NCBI GenBank assembly: GCA_025463055.1
Contig: JAOAPV010000088.1
Span: 1 to 64,000 of the forward strand
Origin: Candidatus Acidiferrum typicum
Lineage (GTDB): Bacteria > Acidobacteriota > Terriglobia > Acidiferrales > UBA7541
Direction: 5' to 3'
DNA: 64,000 nucleotides
The position numbers and the translations under genes are program-made. Shown piece by piece: positions 56,745-64,000 of this stretch; position 1 is the stretch's first letter, and each line of letters opens with the position of its first letter. The notes below the pieces were generated by a model. It was not told the origin of the DNA. It saw only the letters and a list, made by a program, of their open reading frames with translations, and made no database searches.

Positions 56745-57124
56745 GCGGGGCGCTCTCGGTCGATTCGCGAAACCAATCGATGAACAAACGATACTGCCTC
56801 ACTCTCGACCTCAAGGATGATCCGGCGCTGATCGCCGAGTATCGCCGCTATCATCAGAAAATCTGGCCGGAAATCACCAGCAGCATCAAAGAAGCCGGCA
56901 TCCTCGACATGGAAATTTATCTGCTCGGCACGCGCATGTTCATGATTATGGAAGTAGACGAAACATTTTCCTTCGACGCTAAAGCCAAAGTGGACCGCGC
57001 GAATCCCAAAGTCCGCGAATGGGAAGAGTTGATGTGGAAATTCCAGAGGCCGCTGCAACAAGCTAAACCCGGGGAAAAGTGGTTGCTCATGGAAAGAATT
57101 TTCAAGCTGGAGTCACAAGCGTAG
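56741..57124 (+). CDS. L-rhamnose/L-fucose mutarotase family protein
   Basis: 127 residues from ATG 56741 (ATGA overlap with the SDR stop); a second ATG at 56780 begins at MNKRYCLTLDL, the usual family start. EYRRYHQKIWPEI contains the His and Trp residues of RhaM-type (DUF718) mutarotases, which interconvert anomers of rhamnose and, in FucM-like members, fucose. Here it would feed the fucose dehydrogenase. Confidence 0.87.
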   Translation: MSGALSVDSRNQSMNKRYCLTLDLKDDPALIAEYRRYHQKIWPEITSSIKEAGILDMEIYLLGTRMFMIMEVDETFSFDAKAKVDRANPKVREWEELMWKFQRPLQQAKPGEKWLLMERIFKLESQA

Positions 57125-57156
57125 TGGCATCGACCAAACTAGGAGGACTGCTGCTT

Positions 57157-58503
57157 ATGAAATCGAATGGCATACTGCGTCGCGACTGGCTGGTTGGCAC
57201 CGGAGCTTCTCTTCTCACCCTGGCCGCCTCCGCCAAAACATCGGCTGCTCTCGCGGGCCCGCAAGCCACCAAGAGCTCCGATGCTGAGGAAGCGGATCGC
57301 GCCCGCCGCATGCAATGGTGGCACGAAGCCCGATTCGGCATGTTCGTCCATTGGGGTTTGTACAGTGTTCTCGGCCGCCACGAGTGGGTAATGGAAAACG
57401 AAGGCATTCCCGTCAGCGAATACGAACAACTCGCCAAGCGCTTTCAGCCAAAACCGAATGCCGCTCGCGCCTGGGCCAAGCTCGCAAAACAAGCCGGGCA
57501 GAAATACATGGTGATGACCTCCAAGCATCACGAGGGTTTCTGCAACTTCGACACCAAGCTCAACAATTACTGCGCGCCAAAGCAAGGTCCGGGCCGCGAC
57601 CTCGCCCGCGAATACGTCGAAGCCGCGCGTGCGGAAGGATTGCGCGTCGGCTTCTACTATTCCCTCATGGATTGGCACCATCCCGATGGCGCGCGTTGCG
57701 CTACAAACGAGGACGCTCGCAAACGTTTCGTCGAATATACCCACGGCCTGATCCGCGAGTTGCTGACGAATTACGGAAAAATTGACGTACTTTGGTACGA
57801 CGTCTCCTGGCCCCTCGATGCCCGCGGCTGGGAATCCGAGCGCATGAACAAAATGGTCTTCGAGCTTCAGCCAGACATCATCGTGAACAATCGCAACGCG
57901 CTGCCAGGTGATTTCTCAACGCCCGAGCAGGAGATTGTCGCCGACAAACGCGGTCGCGCATGGGAATCCTGCATGACGCTGAATGAAAGCTGGGGATATC
58001 ACCAGGCGGACGACGCCTGGAAAACTCCAAAGACGATCGTGCGCAACCTCGTTTATTGCGCGCACGACGGTGGGAACTACCTGCTCAATATCGGCCCCAA
58101 GCCGGACGGCTCCATTCCCGAAGAATCCGTGCGTGTCCTGACCGAGGTCGGGCGCTGGACGTCTCGCAACGGTGAGTCTATTCACACTCAAGACCGCTGC
58201 CAGCCGCACGAATCGAATTACGCGGCCTTCACACGCAAGGGAAACACGCTCTACATGCACGTTTACTTTTGGCCCGGAGAAACCGTCGCGCTCGCGGGAC
58301 TAAAAACCGGCGTGAAGTCCGCATGGCTTCTCGCCAGCGGCCAGCAAGTCAAATTTCAACAGGATCGCTTTCGAGTGCGCTTCACCGGCCTGCCCGCCGA
58401 AGCACCAGATCATCCGGTCACCACCATCGCCATAGAGTGCGAGTCCGAGCCCTTGCAGGACACCGATTTTGTCCGGCGTGAACGTCCCCGAAATACGGTG
58501 TAA
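57157..58503 (+). CDS. Exported alpha-L-fucosidase (GH29)
   Basis: ATG 57157 follows an AGGAGG site at 57141-57146 and gives 448 residues. A Tat-like signal (LRRDWLVGTGASLLTLAASA) opens it, then the GH29 barrel: WWHEARFGMFVHWGLYSV, VMTSKHHEGF and DVLWYDVSWP near residue 210-220 containing the likely nucleophilic Asp. A beta domain ends the protein. It releases L-fucose from fucosylated glycans such as xyloglucan or mucin. It is the supplier gene for the catabolic genes before it, and lies 32 bases after the mutarotase gene. Confidence 0.92.
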   Translation: MKSNGILRRDWLVGTGASLLTLAASAKTSAALAGPQATKSSDAEEADRARRMQWWHEARFGMFVHWGLYSVLGRHEWVMENEGIPVSEYEQLAKRFQPKPNAARAWAKLAKQAGQKYMVMTSKHHEGFCNFDTKLNNYCAPKQGPGRDLAREYVEAARAEGLRVGFYYSLMDWHHPDGARCATNEDARKRFVEYTHGLIRELLTNYGKIDVLWYDVSWPLDARGWESERMNKMVFELQPDIIVNNRNALPGDFSTPEQEIVADKRGRAWESCMTLNESWGYHQADDAWKTPKTIVRNLVYCAHDGGNYLLNIGPKPDGSIPEESVRVLTEVGRWTSRNGESIHTQDRCQPHESNYAAFTRKGNTLYMHVYFWPGETVALAGLKTGVKSAWLLASGQQVKFQQDRFRVRFTGLPAEAPDHPVTTIAIECESEPLQDTDFVRRERPRNTV

Positions 58504-58556
58504 TCTCATCGTCGTTCAGTTAGAAATACAATTTCTGAAAAGGTGCGAATTCCGCA

Positions 58557-59765
58557 ATGCGCATAACCGATGCCAAAGTAATCGTCTGCAGCCCAGGCCG
58601 AAACTTCGTCACGTTAAAAATCACCACGGAAGATGGCCTCTACGGCCTCGGTGACGCAACGCTCAATGGCCGCGAGCTCGCCGTAGCCAGCTATCTCTCC
58701 GATCACGTAATCCCGATTCTCATCGGCCGCGACGCGCGCCGTATCGAAGATACTTGGCATTATCTCTACAAAGGTGCGTATTGGCGCCGTGGCCCCGTCA
58801 CCATGGCGGCGGTCTCCGCGGTCGACACCGCGCTTTGGGACATCAAGGGTAAAGCCCTCAACGTTCCCGTCTATCAATTGCTCGGCGGCGCGTCCCGCGA
58901 TGCCGTCCTCGTCTACGGCCACGCCAGCGGCAAAGATATCGACGACACTGTCGCCGCTGTGGCCGAGTACGCCAAGCTCGGCTACAAAGCCATTCGAGCG
59001 CAAAGCGGCGTGCCCGGCCTCAACAGCATCTACGGCGTCGGGCGCGGCAAGATGTATTATGAGCCCGCCGAAAAGGATGCCCCAGTCGAGGATGCATGGA
59101 GCTCCGAGCTCTACCTGAATTTCGTCCCGCGTCTCTTCGAGCGCCTGCGCAAGGAATTCGGCTCCGACCTGCATCTCCTTCACGATGCGCATCACCGCCT
59201 TACACCCATCGAAGCCGGCCGCCTCGGCAAAGAGCTCGAGCCCTATCATCTGTTCTGGCTCGAAGATCCCACCCCGGCCGAATTGCAGGAAAGCTTTCGC
59301 CTGATTCGCCGCCACACCACTACGCCGCTCGCCGTCGGCGAAGTTTTCAATTCCATCTACGATTGCCAGCGGCTCATCCAAGAACAATTGATCGACTACA
59401 TCCGCACCGCCGTCGTGCACGCCGGCGGAATTTCCCATCTCCGAAAAATTGCCAGCCTCGCCGAAATCTACCAGGTCCGCACGGGCTGTCATGGCGCCAC
59501 GGATATGAGCCCCGTCTGCACTGCTGCCGCTTTGCATTTCGATCTCAGCGTCCCCAATTTCGGCATTCAGGAATATATGCGCCACGCCAACGAAACCGAT
59601 CGCGTTTTTCCGCACTCCTACAGTTTCGCCGACGGAATGATGCATCCCGGCGACACCCCGGGTCTCGGCGTGGACATCGACGAGCAGCTCGCCTCCAAAT
59701 ATCCGTACAGCCGCGCGTACTTACCCATCAATCGCAAGCTAGACGGCACCATGCACAGTTGGTAG
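58557..59765 (+). CDS. manD: D-mannonate dehydratase (ManD, enolase superfamily)
   Basis: 402 residues. The metal ligands and catalytic residues fall exactly where family numbering puts them: D210 and H212 (HDAHH), E236 (LEDP), E262 (GEVF) and H312 (CHGATD). The RAQSGVPGL segment near 150 is also typical for ManD. The enzyme dehydrates D-mannonate to 2-keto-3-deoxygluconate, substrate of the kinase encoded at 62133. Some ManD-like proteins are promiscuous, so D-gluconate is possible. The gene starts a second catabolic module 53 bases after the fucosidase. Confidence 0.93.
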   Translation: MRITDAKVIVCSPGRNFVTLKITTEDGLYGLGDATLNGRELAVASYLSDHVIPILIGRDARRIEDTWHYLYKGAYWRRGPVTMAAVSAVDTALWDIKGKALNVPVYQLLGGASRDAVLVYGHASGKDIDDTVAAVAEYAKLGYKAIRAQSGVPGLNSIYGVGRGKMYYEPAEKDAPVEDAWSSELYLNFVPRLFERLRKEFGSDLHLLHDAHHRLTPIEAGRLGKELEPYHLFWLEDPTPAELQESFRLIRRHTTTPLAVGEVFNSIYDCQRLIQEQLIDYIRTAVVHAGGISHLRKIASLAEIYQVRTGCHGATDMSPVCTAAALHFDLSVPNFGIQEYMRHANETDRVFPHSYSFADGMMHPGDTPGLGVDIDEQLASKYPYSRAYLPINRKLDGTMHSW

Positions 59766-59781
59766 CGCCAGCCGTTGTAGG

Positions 59782-59851
59782 GGACGTGCTTTAGCGCGTC
59801 CCAGTCTGAGCGAAGCGAGGAGCGTCTTTGTTACGGCCCTCCAGCCGTAAC
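59782..59851. repeat. Pair of short hairpins between manD and the IolB-like gene
   Basis: GGGACG/CGTCCC arms at 59782-59787 (approx.) and 59797-59802, and GTTACGGC/GCCGTAAC at 59830-59837 and 59844-59851. The first shares the GTAGGGG start and layout with box 1 of the REP-like copies at 27969 and 63239, so it may be a degraded relative. Confidence 0.5.
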
Positions 59852-59930
59852 GTTCCGATTTCCGGTTTGACAGAACACCAGCCCGTTTCTATAGTCAGCG
59901 GTGTCGTTCACCATTCCCTGGGAGTTACTA

Positions 59931-60773
59931 ATGAGCGCTCCAATCTCGACTGCCACAGAAAAAAACATCTTCCGCAAGACCAACGCGCACACCGGCCGCC
60001 GCGTTTGTATCTCGCCCAAGAACAGCTCCATGAGTCATCTCGCGTACAGCCGAATTATTCTCAACGGCGCAAATCCCACCGAATCTCTTTCCACCGGCGA
60101 TCGCGAAACCGGCCTAATCTGCCTCTCCGGCGAAGTGACTGTCTCCGTTGACAGCAAGGACATCGCTCTAGCGCAGCGCGACGCCATCTACATTCCTCGC
60201 GATTCCACCGTGAAAATCACCACGAAAACATCCGCCGACCTCGCAGAATTTTCCTGCGACGTAGCCAACCGCTACCCACTTCAAGTTGTACGCGCTTCCG
60301 AAATCGCCAAAGACGCTGGCTTGCAATTCACCACCGGCACACCCGGCTGCATCCGCCACCTGCAAATGCTCCTCGCAAAAAATATCCAAGCCGGTCGCCT
60401 CATCGCCGGAATCACCCAAGCCGATCCCGGCAACTGGACCAGTTGGCCGCCCCACGAGCACGCCGCGCTGCTCGAAGAGATCTACGTTTATTTCGACATG
60501 CCCGAGCCCGCCTACGGCATTCAGCTCGTCTACAGCGACACGCAAAATCCCGAGATCGTCACCATAGTCCGCGACGGTGACGCAGTCCTCATCCCCAGCG
60601 GCTATCATCCCAACGTTTCCGTTCCCGGCCATCGCATCTGTTTCCTCTGGGCCATGGCCGCGCATCGCGAAGTGGAAGACCGCCAGTTCGGAGTCGTCAA
60701 CGTGCAGCCCGGTTTCAAGCAGGGTCCTACCGGACTCGAAGCCGGCCGCGCGAATAGCCGTCGCGACTCCTGA
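59931..60773 (+). CDS. IolB/KduI-type sugar-acid isomerase
   Basis: ATG 59931 gives 280 residues of the double cupin IolB/KduI family. WPPHEHAALLEEIYVYFD carries the His and Glu metal ligands, and LIPSGYHPN plus VPGHRICFLWAMA are close to IolB. IolB converts 5-deoxyglucuronate; KduI converts 5-keto-4-deoxyuronate in pectin or alginate breakdown. With manD, kdgK and eda around it, a uronate-related substrate is more likely than inositol, but this is inference. The frame extends to 59901 with a weaker start. Confidence 0.82.
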   Translation: MSAPISTATEKNIFRKTNAHTGRRVCISPKNSSMSHLAYSRIILNGANPTESLSTGDRETGLICLSGEVTVSVDSKDIALAQRDAIYIPRDSTVKITTKTSADLAEFSCDVANRYPLQVVRASEIAKDAGLQFTTGTPGCIRHLQMLLAKNIQAGRLIAGITQADPGNWTSWPPHEHAALLEEIYVYFDMPEPAYGIQLVYSDTQNPEIVTIVRDGDAVLIPSGYHPNVSVPGHRICFLWAMAAHREVEDRQFGVVNVQPGFKQGPTGLEAGRANSRRDS

Positions 60774-60775
60774 AA

Positions 60776-62122
60776 ATGGATCCAGCGCGTCCCATTTCTC
60801 CGCACAGCGCGCTCGCCGCTTCCCCCGATCTCGCGCCGGCGCAAGCGGGCGAACTAACCCGCCCGGCAGCCTCCACCGGCGTCGGCTATTTCCGCTGGGT
60901 CATCTGCGCGCTCCTTCTCTTCGGCGTGACAAAAAATTACATGGATCGCCAGGTCCTCGGCGTTTTGAAGACCACGCTTCAGCACGATTTTGGCTGGAAT
61001 GAAATCCAATACGGCAATCTAGTTTTTTATTTTCAAGCCGCTTACGCCGCCGGAATGCTGCTCGTCGGCCGCCTAATCGACCGCCTCGGCACACGTCTGG
61101 GCTACGCCCTAGCGATGGCCTTCTGGAGCATCGCCTCCATGGCGCATGCCGCCGCGGGTTCTTTCTTCAGCTTTGCCGCCGCACGTTTCGCGCTCGGATT
61201 CGGCGAAGCCGGCGTCTTTCCCGCCAGCATCAAGTGCGTAGCCGAATGGTTCCCCAAAAAAGAGCGCGCCCTCGCCACCGGAGTCTTTAACGCCGGCACC
61301 AACGCCGGCGCCATCATCACCCCGTTCGTCGTGCCCTGGATTGCTCTGCACTGGGGCTGGCGCTCCGCGTTCCTCCTAACCGGCGCGCTCGGATTTGTTT
61401 GGCTCATCTTTTGGTTTTTGATTTATCGCAAACCGGACGAGCATCCGCGCGTTTCTCAATCCGAGCTTGCCTATATCCGCTGCGATCCTTCCGAACCAAT
61501 TACAAAAGTCACCTGGTCCGCGCTCCTGCAGCATCGTCAAGCTTGGACCTTCGTCGTCGGTAAATTTCTAACCGACCCCATCTGGTGGTTTTATCTCTTT
61601 TGGGTGCCAGACTTCCTGCAACGCCAACACGGCTTGGCGCTAATGAAGATCGGCCTGCCCATCATGGTCATCTACGTAATTTCCGATGTCGGCAGCGTCG
61701 CCGGTGGCTGGCTCTCCTCCTGGCTGATTCATCGAGGCCGCACCGTCAACGCAGGCCGCAAAATCACCATGCTCATCTGCGCACTTTGCGTCACGCCGAT
61801 TATTTTTGCCTACCGCATCGAGAGCATGTGGGGCGCGGTTCTGGTGATCGGCCTCGCCGCGGCCGCGCACCAGGGATTTTCCGCGAACCTCTATACGTTG
61901 ACCTCGGACATGTTCCCCGCGCGCGCCGTAGGCTCCGTGGTCGGTATCGGCGGAATGGCTGGCGCGATTGGCGGCATGCTCATCGCGCAAGTCGTCGGTC
62001 ACACTTTGCAGTGGACCGGCAGCTACATGATTCCATTCGTGATGGCTGGAAGCGCCTACCTGATCGCCCTGTTCCTCATTCACACGTTAGCGCCGAGACT
62101 CGAGCCGGCAAAAATCACCTAA
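60776..62122 (+). CDS. MFS transporter, hexuronate/ACS-like
   Basis: 448 residues with 12 segments; KNYMDRQVLGVLKTTLQHDFGW at helix 1 and FGEAGVFPASIKCVAEWFPKKERALATG in helix 4-5 match ExuT-like carriers (parts shown). A hydrophilic N-terminus of about 35 residues precedes helix 1. It starts three bases after the isomerase gene. It probably imports a hexuronate or related sugar acid feeding manD and kdgK. Confidence 0.9.
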   Translation: MDPARPISPHSALAASPDLAPAQAGELTRPAASTGVGYFRWVICALLLFGVTKNYMDRQVLGVLKTTLQHDFGWNEIQYGNLVFYFQAAYAAGMLLVGRLIDRLGTRLGYALAMAFWSIASMAHAAAGSFFSFAAARFALGFGEAGVFPASIKCVAEWFPKKERALATGVFNAGTNAGAIITPFVVPWIALHWGWRSAFLLTGALGFVWLIFWFLIYRKPDEHPRVSQSELAYIRCDPSEPITKVTWSALLQHRQAWTFVVGKFLTDPIWWFYLFWVPDFLQRQHGLALMKIGLPIMVIYVISDVGSVAGGWLSSWLIHRGRTVNAGRKITMLICALCVTPIIFAYRIESMWGAVLVIGLAAAAHQGFSANLYTLTSDMFPARAVGSVVGIGGMAGAIGGMLIAQVVGHTLQWTGSYMIPFVMAGSAYLIALFLIHTLAPRLEPAKIT

Positions 62123-62132
62123 GAGGACATGC

Positions 62133-63227
62133 GTGACCCTGCAGATCAAATCGAAACAGCAATGCCGCTGGGATCTCGTCAGCCTCGGTGAAATCATGGT
62201 TCGCTTTGACCCCGGCGAAAAGCGCATCGCCACCACGCGCTCGTTTGAAGTCTGCGAAGGCGGTGGCGAATACAATGTCGCCCGCGGCTTGAAGCGCTGC
62301 TTCGGCTTGGACACCGCCGTCGTCACGGCATTCGCCGATGATCCGGTCGGCCGCCTCCTGCACGATCTTGTCTATCAGGGCGGTGTCGATCAATCCCTCA
62401 TCCGCTGGGTCGAGCACGACGGCGTGGGGCGCGCCGCGCGCAATGGCCTCAATTTCACCGAACGCGGATTTGGCGTGCGCGCCGCGCTCGGTTCCTACGA
62501 TCGCGGCCACACCGCCGTCTCGCAGCTGAAAAAAGGTGACATTGATTGGGACGAAATCTTCGGCAAACAGGGCGCGCGCTGGTTCCACACTGGCGGCATC
62601 TACTGCGCGCTTTCCTCCACCGCACCAGAAGTCGCCATCGAGGCCATGCAGTCTGCCAAGCGCAACGGCGTAATCGTCTCCTATGATCTGAACTATCGCG
62701 CCTCCCTCTGGAAATCTCTCGGCGGCAAAAAACAAGCCCAGGAAGTAAATCGCCGCATCGCCCCGCACGTAAACGTCATGCTCGGCAACGAAGAGGATTT
62801 TTCCGCCGCCCTCGGTTACGAAGTTCCCGGCATGGATGAGCATCATTCCGCATTCGAAGTCGATTCGTTCAAGCAAATGATCGCAAAAGTTCTGCAGGAT
62901 TACCCGTTCCAGGTCGTCGCGACTACTCTGCGCAAAGCCAAAACCGCGACCATCAACGATTGGGGCGCCATCTGCTACCACGACGGCAAGTTCTACCAGG
63001 CCCAAAATCGCGAAAATCTGGAAATCTTCGACCGCGTCGGCGGCGGCGACTCCTTCGCCTCCGGCCTAATCTACGGTTTCCTCTCCGGCCAAGATCCGCA
63101 ATGGTCCGTAGAATGCGGCGCAGCCCACGGCGCGCTAGCGATGACCACTCCCGGCGACACCTCAATGGTCACGCTCCCAGAAGTCCTGCAAGTAATGAAA
63201 GGAGTAGGCGCCCGAATAGCCCGCTGA
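62133..63227 (+). CDS. kdgK: PfkB family kinase, probable 2-keto-3-deoxygluconate kinase
   Basis: 364 residues from GTG 62133 with AAGAGGA ahead. PfkB signatures: GGGEYNVARGL near residue 45 and the C-terminal DRVGGGDSFASGL near 305, with the catalytic Asp in GGGDS. The sugar-binding region is typical for KDG kinases, which phosphorylate KDG to KDPG. manD upstream and KDPG aldolase downstream fit this role well. Confidence 0.9.
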   Translation: MTLQIKSKQQCRWDLVSLGEIMVRFDPGEKRIATTRSFEVCEGGGEYNVARGLKRCFGLDTAVVTAFADDPVGRLLHDLVYQGGVDQSLIRWVEHDGVGRAARNGLNFTERGFGVRAALGSYDRGHTAVSQLKKGDIDWDEIFGKQGARWFHTGGIYCALSSTAPEVAIEAMQSAKRNGVIVSYDLNYRASLWKSLGGKKQAQEVNRRIAPHVNVMLGNEEDFSAALGYEVPGMDEHHSAFEVDSFKQMIAKVLQDYPFQVVATTLRKAKTATINDWGAICYHDGKFYQAQNRENLEIFDRVGGGDSFASGLIYGFLSGQDPQWSVECGAAHGALAMTTPGDTSMVTLPEVLQVMKGVGARIAR

Positions 63228-63238
63228 AGCGCCTTCTG

Positions 63239-63341
63239 TTGTAGGGGTGCAGCACCGCTGGGCTGCCCCAGCTCGGCAAGATCAAGCCGTCTTGCCGAGA
63301 CCTGTAGCGCAGGGCGGAGTCCGCGGAGCCCTGCGGCTTTT
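63239..63341. repeat. Dispersed REP-like element, copy B
   Basis: GTAGGGGTGCAGCACCGCT and GCCCCAGCT at the start, an extra 10-bp hairpin CTCGGCAAGA (63272-63281) / TCTTGCCGAG (63290-63299), then CGCAGGGC (63308-63315) / GCCCTGCG (63328-63335) with GCTTTT. Same order as copy A at 27969-28120. It ends 38 bases before the aldolase start and could separate transcription of kdgK and eda. Confidence 0.78.
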
Positions 63342-63379
63342 CGTTAGCTGTAATAGGTGGCCGTGACGAGGAATTTCAC

Positions 63380-64000
63380 TTGAACAAACAAGAAGTTCGC
63401 AAGCGCATCGAACAAATCGGAATAATTCCCGTAGTCCGTGCGTCCTCTTCGCGCGAAGCCTGCATCGCCGCCGAAGCTGTCCACAAGGGCGGCATCCCCA
63501 TCGTAGAAATCACCATGACCGTTCCCGGCGCCCTCGAAGTCATCAGTGAGCTAGCAAAAAGCTGTGGCAAAGAAGTTCTAATCGGCGCGGGCACGGTTCT
63601 AAACGTCGAAGATGCTCGCCGCTGCCTAGATGCCGGCGCCCAATTCCTAGTCAGCCCCGGATTCAATCGCGCAACCGTGGAACTAGCCGCGCGTGAATCC
63701 AAGCTAATCCTGGCCGGAGCGTTGACGCCCACCGAAATTATCGAAGCATGGACCGCCGGCTCCGACTTGGTAAAAGTCTTCCCCTGCGGCCAAGTCGGCG
63801 GCGCAAAATACATCAAGTCGTTGAAAGGTCCGTTCCCGCAAATCCCGCTAGTGCCCACCGGCGGTGTAAATCTAAACACCGCCGCCGAATTCATAGAAGC
63901 CGGCGCAGCCGCCCTAGGCATAGGCGGCGAATTGGTGCAATCCGAAGCCCTAAAATCCAACAAGCCAGAATTGATAGTGGAAACCGCCCGCAAATTCCTG
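63380..64000 (+). CDS. eda: KDPG aldolase, 3' end beyond the window
   Basis: TTG 63380 with GAGG at 63368-63371 opens a frame without stop to the window edge (207 codons), so the C-terminus is missing or nearly so. NKQEVRKRIEQIGIIPVVR start, E43 in VEITMTV and Schiff-base Lys132 in VKVFPC are the catalytic residues, with GAGTVLN and TGGVNL also typical. It splits KDPG into pyruvate and glyceraldehyde-3-phosphate, the last step of the module starting at manD. Confidence 0.93.
   Translation, partial: MNKQEVRKRIEQIGIIPVVRASSSREACIAAEAVHKGGIPIVEITMTVPGALEVISELAKSCGKEVLIGAGTVLNVEDARRCLDAGAQFLVSPGFNRATVELAARESKLILAGALTPTEIIEAWTAGSDLVKVFPCGQVGGAKYIKSLKGPFPQIPLVPTGGVNLNTAAEFIEAGAAALGIGGELVQSEALKSNKPELIVETARKFL

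Noticed and set aside
58614-59645. 343-codon minus-strand frame within manD
   Set aside because: The ManD frame has every catalytic residue in register; the antisense product is a compositional mirror.

Overview
The window looks like a chromosomal piece of an Acidobacteriota genome with moderately high GC. The inference rests on two very large Oar-type TonB-dependent receptors with an N-terminal carboxypeptidase-regulatory-like domain, a Ser/Thr kinase with PEGA repeats, PilZ proteins, and the general gene repertoire. The 16S gene present could settle this by alignment; I could not run one. Nothing looks like an integrated phage, IS element or CRISPR array, so this is ordinary chromosome with accessory catabolic modules.

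Layout. 0-1.85 kb: the 5' nine-tenths of a 16S rRNA gene on the minus strand with its leader and promoter (consensus-like sigma70 promoter, boxA, and an unexpected intrinsic-terminator-like hairpin just before the 16S). 1.85-9.4 kb: divergent housekeeping block tilS-hpt-ftsH, a small CPxC protein, folP, a MATE exporter and a stand-alone receiver protein. 9.4-20.9 kb: small conserved protein, F420-type nitroreductase-family protein, MscS channel, cydAB (bd oxidase), a copper block (Cys-containing exported protein, two-domain multicopper oxidase with Met-rich tail, TolC-like protein), and a transmembrane Ser/Thr kinase. 21-30 kb: a helical-repeat/PilZ protein, TonB-dependent receptor 1, rmuC and an exported protein. 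30-41 kb: a VapB-like antitoxin with no toxin, DoxX, an azoreductase divergent from a TetR regulator, a bacterial eRF1-like protein, a PilZ protein, two neighbouring frame-disrupted genes (zinc-ribbon-like protein, serine hydrolase), gamma-glutamyltransferase, a TIM-barrel isomerase, a membrane HExxH protein and a Rieske oxygenase.

41.7-64 kb is a large sugar-acid locus: TonB-dependent receptor 2; on the minus strand an MFS carrier with an IorAB-type molybdenum hydroxylase; then a long plus-strand run. Its first half (SSS symporter, FAH-family hydrolase, UxaA-type dehydratase, two SDR dehydrogenases, an amidohydrolase-type lactonase, a mutarotase and an exported GH29 fucosidase) can be read as a complete non-phosphorylating L-fucose pathway: fucoside to L-fucose, L-fuconolactone, L-fuconate, 2-keto-3-deoxyfuconate, its 4-oxo form, then pyruvate plus lactate. 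Its second half (ManD-type mannonate dehydratase, IolB/KduI-like isomerase, MFS carrier, KDG kinase, KDPG aldolase running off the window) is a uronate to KDG to KDPG to pyruvate + glyceraldehyde-3-phosphate route. No dedicated regulator is visible in this run.

Function assignments come from motif recognition in the translated sequence, not from searches. Start codons were re-chosen from ribosome-binding sites where the longest reading frame was implausible.
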